Shown here: positions 1 to 4,882 of the stretch, piece by piece
How positions within the stretch are numbered: the first letter of the stretch is position 1
Layout: every line of letters begins with the position of its first letter
Notes under the pieces: model-generated
The model's database searches: none
The model's input: the letters and a program-made list of their open reading frames with translations, nothing else
What the model was told of the DNA's origin: nothing
Origin: Acidobacteriaceae bacterium
GTDB taxonomy: Bacteria; Acidobacteriota; Terriglobia; Terriglobales; Acidobacteriaceae
Length of the DNA stretch: 6,599 bases
Reading direction: 5' to 3'
NCBI GenBank assembly: GCA_009781125.1
Contig: WQYS01000137.1
Coordinates: forward strand, 1-6,599
Translations under genes and position numbers: made by a program

Positions 1-1058
1 AGATGCTCGCCGAGGCCCACAGCAACGAGCCAGAGGCTGAGACCGGCGCGGACATCTATCGCCGCTACATCAACGGCATGAAGATCGGCCTCTACGAGGT
101 GGGTGCGCACTACGCTATCAGCTCCATCTTCCGCTCCTATCCGGAGGACGGCGAGATCTTCTGTTTCGACATACGCCGCGAGAGCCATCAGGTCTACAGC
201 TCCGGGCGCGGGCGCGTGGCTCTGGGCCGCGCGCGCATACGCTCGCGCATCACCGAGGAGCAGGCCTCGGTCTGCTACGCCGTGCTCCATCTGGGTGACC
301 AGAACCTTTCGGCGGCGGTGCGGCGCTACAATCCTGAGAGCGAGCAGGACGTGGCTGCCTTCAACACCTTTTCCGCCAGGGTGGACTCGGCCATTCACCG
401 CGCCGACGTGCCGGAGATCATACGCCTGATCGACCGCTTCTTCGGCGAGCAGGCCACGGGCTACTCGCTTACATCGCTGTTTGCCGACGAGCAGCACCGC
501 ATCATGCAGACCATCCTCAACCGCACCATCATGGAGACGGAGGACTCGCTGCGCAAGATCTACGAGGACCACGCCTCGTTGCTCGACTTTCTTACCGAGA
601 CGGGCATGCCTCCGCCGCCCGCGCTGGCGGTGGCGGCCAACTACGCGATTAACTCCAGCCTGCGCCACGCTCTCGAAAGCCATCCCTTCGACGGCGATCT
701 GGTGGAGGCGCTGATTGCCCGCGCCAGCCGCGACTCGACCGAGATCGACACGACGCAGTTGAGCTACATCGCCGGACAGCGCATGAAGCGGACCATGGTT
801 CGCCTGGAGGCCGCCGTCTCGGGCGACGCTCCCGTGGCCGACACGCTCAGCGAAGCTCTGCTGGTGGCCGCCACCCTGCGCAAGCTGCCCTTCGACGTGA
901 ACTTCTGGCAGGCGCAGAACATATGGAATGACCTGCTGCGCCGCAGCGACTCCAGCTACTGGACCGACGAGTGGAAGGAAGGCTTCAAGCGCCTGGGCGA
1001 AACCCTGGGCATCAACGTGGAGAAGCTAGTCGTCGAGCCGGGCGTGGTGGCCTTCTGA
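1..1058 (+). CDS. GH57-family alpha-amylase/alpha-mannosidase-like protein, C-terminal part (DUF3536 region), 5' truncated
   Basis: The frame is open from the first base, so the ATG at position 3 is almost certainly internal and the true start lies upstream; about 352 codons are visible, ending in TGA at 1056-1058. The sequence resembles the DUF3536 region that follows the catalytic domain in bacterial GH57-family proteins (COG1449, usually about 800 residues). Counted from the first ATG, recognisable stretches are GLYEVGAHYAISSIF (residues 28-42), the YSLTSLF segment followed by a long helical portion (about 153-200), and a Trp-rich end (NFWQAQNIWNDLL, about 300-312). The catalytic GH57 barrel would be upstream, so no active-site residue can be checked here. 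The family is expected to act on alpha-glucans or related glycans, probably in the cytoplasm. No signal peptide can be assessed. The next gene is 166 nt away behind its own promoter. The assignment rests on remembered family resemblance, not on a search. Confidence 0.72.
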   Translation, partial: MLAEAHSNEPEAETGADIYRRYINGMKIGLYEVGAHYAISSIFRSYPEDGEIFCFDIRRESHQVYSSGRGRVALGRARIRSRITEEQASVCYAVLHLGDQNLSAAVRRYNPESEQDVAAFNTFSARVDSAIHRADVPEIIRLIDRFFGEQATGYSLTSLFADEQHRIMQTILNRTIMETEDSLRKIYEDHASLLDFLTETGMPPPPALAVAANYAINSSLRHALESHPFDGDLVEALIARASRDSTEIDTTQLSYIAGQRMKRTMVRLEAAVSGDAPVADTLSEALLVAATLRKLPFDVNFWQAQNIWNDLLRRSDSSYWTDEWKEGFKRLGETLGINVEKLVVEPGVVAF

Positions 1059-1156
1059 CTCTCGCTCGCCGTTCCGCTGCCCTGCCGCCACCGGCGAAAA
1101 AATAACAGGTTCATTCCCGTGAAGGTATATAAATAGGAACCATTTTCCGGCAGATT

Positions 1157-1228
1157 ATGAACGTGCTTATAGGTTCTCTTGTCGCGGCGGGGATAAAGTG
1201 GTATAAGCAGCCGGGGATCCCTTTTTGA
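1157..1228 (+). other. Possible 23-codon mini-ORF overlapping the start of the next gene
   Basis: An ATG at 1157 opens a 23-codon frame (MNVLIGSLVAAGIKWYKQP, then GIPF) whose TGA at 1226-1228 overlaps the TTG start at 1225-1227 by two bases, an arrangement typical of translational coupling. No good Shine-Dalgarno precedes the ATG. The best promoter (1179-1207) lies inside this frame, so it could be translated only from a transcript starting further upstream, for example near the TATATAAAT at 1126-1134. Chance occurrence is likely; it is recorded as a candidate only. Confidence 0.15.
1179..1207 (+). promoter_or_regulatory. Sigma70-like promoter for the NTF2-domain membrane protein gene
   Basis: TTGTCG (1179-1184) and TATAAG (1202-1207) are separated by exactly 17 nt, and TG at 1199-1200 supplies an extended -10 (TGG-TATAAG). 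Transcription would begin near 1214, giving a leader of about 11 nt before the TTG start at 1225. The GGGG at 1213-1216 would sit at the very 5' end of that transcript, so it is a marginal ribosome-binding site. This is the closest match to a housekeeping promoter in the window. Confidence 0.55.
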
Positions 1229-2835
1229 GATTTGAAACGACCGAAACCGTGCAGTCAGCCGACACCGAGCATGTACTGTCGGCGCTCGAATCCGCTCTCG
1301 GAGAGATCTCCGGACGGTACGAGCGCGTGAACAACCAGATCACCCTGCATGGGCTTGGTCCCTCGCCGCGCGCGCGCAACCCGCGCGATACCACCGTCTT
1401 TACGGTCTACCCGGCAGGCAGCAGCGATACGGCGATTCAGGCCAACGTGACCTTCCAGGCCTCGGCGCTGCTGGGAGCCTATGGGCAGGATTCAGCCGTC
1501 CGCTCCAAGCTGGACTACGTCTTCGAGCAGGTGCGCCAGAGGCTCCATACTTCCGTGCCATCCGCGCCGCCGCCGCATCCCTTTGCTCACCCATATGCTC
1601 CGGATCACGAGATATTCGAGCACGCTATTCAGCACACCATTCTAAAGGACGCGAAGCTGACGCCAGAGCCCGCTGCGCCTGCCGAGTACGAGCCCGAGGC
1701 GCTGGCGGAGCCGGAGCCTGTGCTTGCGCGCGGCCCCTGGATCGAGCCGGAGGTTCCGTATTCGCCCGGCGAGCCTCCGCCAGTTCCGCAGCCGCAGTTC
1801 GATCCGGGAGAGATTTTTATCTCCGATCCACAGGTCGTCGTTCCTCCGGCGGTTTCCAGGGATCGGTACATCTATATTCCGATTCCTCCGGTAGAGGCTG
1901 CCGCCGAAATCCCCGAGGCCGCCGCCAGGCCCACGGTGGCCAGCATCGAGGAGGCTGCCGAGGCACATGCATCCACGGCGGAAGTGGTGACGGAGCTTCC
2001 GATGCCCACCGGTTCAGCATGGAGACACGCTGCCAAAGCTATACGGACCAGCGATGCCGTCGAACCGGTCCAAGCACAGCCTGCGCCCGCCGCCGCCGAG
2101 CAGGTTGTGCCTGCTGCGATTGCGGCTCCCGAATGGAAGCAGGAGGAAAAGCACGCCGTTGCCGCTGCTCTCGCCAACGAGGAGCTGATCGACATCGAGC
2201 CGCCGGCCTTTGAAAACGGACTGGGAAAGACGAGTCCAAACACGCGGGTCATGATTGTGGTCATGATGACGCTGCTGCTGGCCGTGCTGTCGTTCTATAG
2301 CATCCCCTGGAGCAGCCACCGCAGCGGATGGATGAGCAGCCTGGCGCGCTGGCTTTCGGTCTCGGCCTCCACGGTGAGTAAGCCCAGCGCGGCGCGCGCG
2401 GTTCCCCTGAGTCATACGGAGCCAGACCCCACGGCGTGGCTCAATCAGTGGTCGGACGCCATGCGCAGCGGCGATCCTGTTCTGCTGGCGTCGTTTTATG
2501 CCGATCCGGTGCAACACTACCTCGACCACGCCAACATGAGCAAAGAGGCGCTCATCGCTAATCTGCGCGATGCCATCGAGTCGCGCAGCGACTTCTTCTG
2601 GACGGTCCGGCTGGAGGATATGCGCGTCGAGCCGCAGTCGCATTTATACGTCACGGCAACGTTCATGAAGCACTTCGTGCAGATCGGCGGCTCGGCGAAC
2701 AGCCGCCAGAGTGCCGACTTTTTCGTACCCTCCCGCATCGAGATGCGCCGCATCGCGGGAGAATGGAAGATCGTCTCGGAGCAGGGTCAGGATACGGCTC
2801 CGAATTCGGCCACGAACATCGAGTCATCCCGCTGA
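1225..2835 (+). CDS. Single-pass membrane protein with Pro/Ala-rich linker and C-terminal NTF2/SnoaL-like domain
   Basis: This 536-residue frame starts at TTG 1225, the first possible start after an in-frame TAA at 1204; GTG 1249 (residue 9) is the alternative, and no ATG lies near the N-terminus. Residues 1-110 form a compact alpha/beta-looking domain with a basic helix at the end. Residues about 111-335 are a low-complexity linker rich in Pro, Ala and Glu, with runs of EP and PP. A transmembrane helix follows at about 341-360 (RVMIVVMMTLLLAVLSFYS). Residues about 400-525 resemble an NTF2/SnoaL-like fold: an AWLNQWSDAMRSGD helix, SFYADPVQHY, a second helix, then strands ending in GEWKIVSEQ. 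With no signal peptide ahead, the likely topology is N-terminus and linker in the cytoplasm and NTF2-like domain in the periplasm. NTF2-like folds often bind small ligands or act as interaction modules; no catalytic residues can be named. I do not recognise a characterised homologue, and the function is unknown. Confidence 0.8.
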   Translation: MRFETTETVQSADTEHVLSALESALGEISGRYERVNNQITLHGLGPSPRARNPRDTTVFTVYPAGSSDTAIQANVTFQASALLGAYGQDSAVRSKLDYVFEQVRQRLHTSVPSAPPPHPFAHPYAPDHEIFEHAIQHTILKDAKLTPEPAAPAEYEPEALAEPEPVLARGPWIEPEVPYSPGEPPPVPQPQFDPGEIFISDPQVVVPPAVSRDRYIYIPIPPVEAAAEIPEAAARPTVASIEEAAEAHASTAEVVTELPMPTGSAWRHAAKAIRTSDAVEPVQAQPAPAAAEQVVPAAIAAPEWKQEEKHAVAAALANEELIDIEPPAFENGLGKTSPNTRVMIVVMMTLLLAVLSFYSIPWSSHRSGWMSSLARWLSVSASTVSKPSAARAVPLSHTEPDPTAWLNQWSDAMRSGDPVLLASFYADPVQHYLDHANMSKEALIANLRDAIESRSDFFWTVRLEDMRVEPQSHLYVTATFMKHFVQIGGSANSRQSADFFVPSRIEMRRIAGEWKIVSEQGQDTAPNSATNIESSR

Positions 2836-2890
2836 GAATCACACTGTTTTCCTTTGCCGTTCGTGGCCGGGCAGGACAAAACAACGCGGA

Positions 2891-2920
2891 ATGACAAGGG
2901 AAAAAAGCTATTGGTATTCT
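2891..2920 (+). promoter_or_regulatory. Candidate extended -10 promoter ahead of the lipoprotein gene
   Basis: ATGACA (2891-2896, five of six bases of TTGACA) is followed after 18 nt by TATTCT (2915-2920), with TG at 2912-2913 giving an extended -10. With the usual spacing from the -10, transcription would start at about 2927, the first base of the GTG start codon, implying a leaderless mRNA. A second -10-like hexamer, GATACT, follows at 2921-2926. If this is the promoter, the in-frame ATG at 2891 cannot be the translation start, because it lies within the -35 element. Confidence 0.42.
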
Positions 2921-2926
2921 GATACT

Positions 2927-3481
2927 GTGTTGAAACCCATCTCTACGCTCGCTCTTGCCGCAGCGATTGCGGCTCTGTTTGCGCTCACGGGCTGCAAGCA
3001 CAACAGTGCAGCCGCCGCGACCGCGTCGCCCACGCTTGCCTCTGCCGAGCGGGCGGCCATAGAGACCGCGCGCCAGCAGCTTGATCTTATCCCGCCGCCG
3101 TCGAAGGAGCGCTACACCGCCGTCAGCAGCCTCGACTCGTGGGAGAACCCTTATCTCACGGTGCAGGGAAACATGGTGACTCTGCACGTGCTGGTAGCCG
3201 ACGCCAACCCCAGCGCGCTTGGTCAGGGCGGCCTGCTGCGCCCCCTTGGAGCGCGCCGCCGCAACGTTGATGTCCGCATCACTGACCTGCCCGCAGCGCT
3301 GAACGCCATTCCTGCGAGCGCCTGGCCCTATGGCCGCGTCGTCGCCGTCGAAGAGGCGCACGACGCTCCCGCCGCCGAACGCCACCACGTCCGCCGCAAC
3401 GTTGAGACCGTCATCAAGATGCTCAGCGACCTGGGCATCGTCGTCTACGAGTGGAGCACCACGGGAGGATCGCAGGGTTAG
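2927..3481 (+). CDS. Small predicted lipoprotein of unknown function
   Basis: From GTG 2927 the product has 184 residues. It begins with a lipoprotein signal: basic residue K3, hydrophobic core at about 5-20 and lipobox L20-T21-G22-C23, so the mature protein would start at a lipidated Cys23 and be membrane-anchored in the envelope. A short Ala/Ser/Thr spacer (about 27-40) precedes the conserved-looking core: RYTAVSSLDSWENPYLTV (62-79), a beta-rich stretch (83-91), an RRRNVDVRITDLP strand (110-122), WPYGRVVAVEE (133-143), and a closing helix plus strand (about 154-177). No named enzyme motif is visible. Alternative starts are TTG 2930 and ATG 2891; the ATG would add 12 residues ahead of the signal peptide and overlaps the candidate promoter, so GTG or TTG is preferred. 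The frame is open further upstream, but no signal-compatible start is better. It ends 3 nt before the next gene, so the two are probably co-transcribed. Confidence 0.75.
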   Translation: MLKPISTLALAAAIAALFALTGCKHNSAAAATASPTLASAERAAIETARQQLDLIPPPSKERYTAVSSLDSWENPYLTVQGNMVTLHVLVADANPSALGQGGLLRPLGARRRNVDVRITDLPAALNAIPASAWPYGRVVAVEEAHDAPAAERHHVRRNVETVIKMLSDLGIVVYEWSTTGGSQG

Positions 3482-3484
3482 CCA

Positions 3485-4027
3485 GTGAACCGCACAGCGA
3501 AATCGACCGCAACAGGCATCCAAACAGAGATGAGCGCCAGCAGACCCACACTTACTCTCGTGACACATCCAAGGCCCTCCGGCACATCGCTGTCGCTGGC
3601 GAAGGGCATGGCCGCGGGCCTCGCCGGTGGACTGGTGGCAATGGCGGCCCGCTCGTATCTGAAGAAGAGCTACGCGCCGCGCACGCACGGGCCGATCACG
3701 CTGGAGCTTCCCGCCGGAGCGACAGCCGACGGTTCTCTTGTCGTGCAGCGAAAGTCACAGGAATCCCGCGCCCTGCAATGGGGCTTGGGAGCCGCCGCCG
3801 GAGCCGCATACGGAGCGGTCGCCGAGTATTATCCATCGGCTACATCCAAGGACGGAGCCACCTTCGGACTGGCGCTGGGAGCGTTCACGCAGGACGGCCC
3901 CCTGACTATGCTCGGACTGAGGCCGCCCGGCGAATCCACGCTGGAAAAAACCAAAGAGATGACCTTCTTCGTTCTCTTCGGAGTCATCACCGAAGCCGTG
4001 CGCAGAATCGTGCGCAGAATGCTGTAG
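3485..4027 (+). CDS. DUF1440-like (YagU-type) integral membrane protein
   Basis: The 180-residue product from GTG 3485 has several hydrophobic, Gly/Ala-rich segments that look like membrane helices: about 39-57 (KGMAAGLAGGLVAMAARSYL), 97-113 (ALQWGLGAAAGAAYGAVAE), 124-145 (FGLALGAFTQDGPLTMLGL) and 158-173 (EMTFFVLFGVITEAV). It has a polar N-terminus and a basic RRIVRRML end. The order GLAGG, W-G-AAGAAYGA-AE, GA-FG, LGL-P and TE--RR matches my recollection of the DUF1440 inner-membrane family, whose function is poorly defined (YagU is linked to acid resistance in E. coli). ATG 3530 (residue 16) is an alternative start, and the first 15-30 residues look disordered. GTG 3485 lies 3 nt after the lipoprotein stop, with GGGAGG at 3463-3468 and CAGGG at 3473-3477 upstream, favouring translational coupling. 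The last codons contain a 12-bp tandem duplication. Confidence 0.65.
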   Translation: MNRTAKSTATGIQTEMSASRPTLTLVTHPRPSGTSLSLAKGMAAGLAGGLVAMAARSYLKKSYAPRTHGPITLELPAGATADGSLVVQRKSQESRALQWGLGAAAGAAYGAVAEYYPSATSKDGATFGLALGAFTQDGPLTMLGLRPPGESTLEKTKEMTFFVLFGVITEAVRRIVRRML

Positions 4028-4053
4028 CTATAGATTTGTGCAAATAAATATAG
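4028..4053. repeat. AT-rich palindrome directly after the DUF1440-like gene
   Basis: CTATA (4028-4032) pairs with TATAG (4049-4053), and ATTTG (4034-4038) pairs with CAAAT (4041-4045) around a 2-nt loop; an internal loop of one G against AAA separates the two helices. It starts immediately after the TAG stop at 4025-4027. It could stabilise the 3' end or slow transcription, but there is no GC-rich stem plus U-tract, so it is not a canonical terminator. It could also be an operator-like site. Confidence 0.4.
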
Positions 4054-4056
4054 AGT

Positions 4057-4138
4057 GGGCTTTCAGCCCTATCGAAATTGAATTGGCACCGCTACCTGGG
4101 GCTTTGCCCCAGGCTGGCATAGAACGCGCCTTTGGCGC
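4057..4138. repeat. Cluster of three short hairpins with trinucleotide loops, probable dispersed intergenic repeat
   Basis: Three perfect stems with 3-nt loops lie in one 82-bp stretch. GGGCT-TTC-AGCCC spans 4057-4069, CCTGGGGC-TTT-GCCCCAGG spans 4095-4113 (8 bp, the strongest), and GCGCC-TTT-GGCGC spans 4126-4138. The spacers are non-coding. Such strings of tight stems recall REP-like dispersed elements in acidobacterial and other soil-bacterial intergenic regions; copy number cannot be judged from one window. The 8-bp stem could act as a bidirectional transcription barrier between the upstream operon and maf, but no U-tract follows, so classical intrinsic termination is not supported. Confidence 0.55.
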
Positions 4139-4180
4139 TCTTACAGCGAAACCATCCAATAACGATCTCATTCTGGAGCG

Positions 4181-4208
4181 AAGTGGAAGAACACAGAGAA
4201 AAGTGGAA
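4181..4208 (+). repeat. Direct repeat AAGTGGAA, 20-bp period, upstream of maf
   Basis: AAGTGGAA occurs at 4181-4188 and again at 4201-4208, exactly 20 bp apart (about two helical turns), 32-59 bp before the maf start. The geometry would suit a dimeric regulator or may be a decayed duplication within the repeat element. The second copy runs into GGAATGACAA, a string also present at 2888-2897 ahead of the lipoprotein gene. Confidence 0.35.
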
Positions 4209-4222
4209 TGACAACAAAAGCT

Positions 4223-4235
4223 GATACTCTCAGGA
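4223..4235 (+). promoter_or_regulatory. -10-like hexamer and Shine-Dalgarno for maf
   Basis: GATACT (4223-4228) is a reasonable -10 hexamer that would place transcription start near 4235; no good -35 lies 16-18 nt upstream. AGGA (4232-4235), only 4 nt before the ATG at 4240, is the only purine-rich ribosome-binding candidate and fixes the start at ATG 4240. If transcription does begin near 4235, this Shine-Dalgarno would be mostly excluded, so either the promoter is further upstream or the message has almost no leader. Confidence 0.3.
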
Positions 4236-4239
4236 AATC

Positions 4240-4845
4240 ATGTTGATCCTTGCCTCCAGTTCACCGCGCCGGCACGAGCTGCTGGCGCAGGCCGGATTCG
4301 ATTTCACGGTTGAGGCCGCCGACATCTCCGAGGAGCGGCTGGCGAATGAGCCTCCGGCCAGGTACGTGCAGCGGCTGGCGGTCGAGAAAGCGCAGGCCGT
4401 GTGGGACCGCCATCGCTGGGACGCTGATGCCGACTCGATCACGGTGCTGGGCGCTGACACCATTGTCTTCGCCGACGGTGAGATACTGGGCAAGCCTGCC
4501 GACGTCGCCGATGCGCGGCGGATGCTGGAGCGTCTCTCCGGCCGCGCGCACCAGGTGATGACCGGCGTCGCGGCGGTCACGCGCGATTGCATCGTCTCCG
4601 ATGTGGAGATCACGCAGGTCTTCTTCGATCCAATCGAGGAGAGCGATCTGGTGCGGTATCTGGCCAGCGGCGAGGCGCTCGACAAGGCCGGAGCCTACGG
4701 CATTCAAGGCTACGCGGCGCGCTGGATTCCCCGCATCGAAGGCTGCTACTTCAATGTCGTCGGATTGCCGCTGGCCCGCACCATGGCTCTGCTGGCGCGC
4801 GCGCGAGAAGGATTGAGCGAGACCAGGCCGTCCGTAATCCCGTAA
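4240..4845 (+). CDS. maf: Maf family nucleoside triphosphate pyrophosphatase (YhdE-like, dTTP/UTP type)
   Basis: The 201-residue product is full length for the Maf/Ham1-fold family. Maf enzymes hydrolyse non-canonical or surplus nucleoside triphosphates (dTTP, UTP and modified pyrimidine forms in the YhdE branch) to monophosphate and pyrophosphate in the cytoplasm, and have been linked to septum inhibition. Visible motifs in order are the N-terminal phosphate-binding SSSPRR (residues 6-11), K50 in the VEKAQA helix, LGADTIV with the presumed catalytic D73, GKP with K85, GRAHQVMTGVA (101-111), DKAGAYGIQG with D148, K149 and Q156, and the closing GCYFNVVGLPLA (168-179). The Arg/Lys/Gln set and the GIQG motif fit the dTTP/UTP branch better than the YceF (m7GTP) branch. 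ATG 4240 is the only sensible start because SSSPRR must lie at the extreme N-terminus. The final 12 residues form a small extra tail. It is separated from upstream genes by the hairpin cluster and is followed after 37 nt by the TonB_C gene. Confidence 0.95.
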   Translation: MLILASSSPRRHELLAQAGFDFTVEAADISEERLANEPPARYVQRLAVEKAQAVWDRHRWDADADSITVLGADTIVFADGEILGKPADVADARRMLERLSGRAHQVMTGVAAVTRDCIVSDVEITQVFFDPIEESDLVRYLASGEALDKAGAYGIQGYAARWIPRIEGCYFNVVGLPLARTMALLARAREGLSETRPSVIP

Positions 4846-4870
4846 AACAATGCCCACAATCTTTTGCGGA

Positions 4871-4876
4871 TAAAAT
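4871..4876 (+). promoter_or_regulatory. -10-like element TAAAAT positioned for a leaderless TonB_C-protein mRNA
   Basis: TAAAAT (4871-4876, within GATAAAAT) differs from TATAAT at one base. Transcription 7 nt after its last base would begin at 4883, the A of the ATG start. No Shine-Dalgarno precedes the ATG (the bases are TTGACGA). No good -35 is seen 16-18 nt upstream, so the gene may also be read through from maf, only 37 nt away. Confidence 0.35.
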
Positions 4877-4882
4877 TGACGA

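Noticed and set aside
1066..1105. Possible terminator after the GH57 gene (TCGCCG at 1066-1071 with CGGCGA at 1092-1097, followed by an A-run)
   Set aside because: The stem is only 6 bp with a 20-nt loop, and the tract is A-rich on the plus strand, so it would give a U-tract only for minus-strand transcription, where no gene ends.
1638..2240. Pro/Glu/Ala-rich stretch considered as a coding repeat array
   Set aside because: EP, PP and AE pairs are frequent, but there is no fixed period at DNA or protein level; it is better described as a low-complexity linker.
2014..2643. 209-codon minus-strand frame
   Set aside because: It is antisense to the linker, TM and NTF2-like part of the 1225-2835 gene. 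Its composition (Arg, His, Ala-rich) is that of a codon-bias shadow, with no domain signal.
2663..3688. 341-codon open frame on the minus strand
   Set aside because: It lies antisense to three better-supported genes, has an Arg/Gly-rich composition typical of GC-rich shadow frames, shows no recognisable domain, and would cover the lipoprotein gene promoter.
3451..4047. 198-codon plus-strand frame overlapping the DUF1440-like gene
   Set aside because: The product is Arg/His/Ser-rich with no membrane segments or motifs. The overlapping frame 3485-4027 has coherent hydrophobic helices and a family-like motif order.
4057..4138. Hairpin cluster considered as a CRISPR array or attachment site
   Set aside because: The stems differ in sequence, there is no repeated unit with regular spacers, and no cas gene, integrase or tRNA is nearby.
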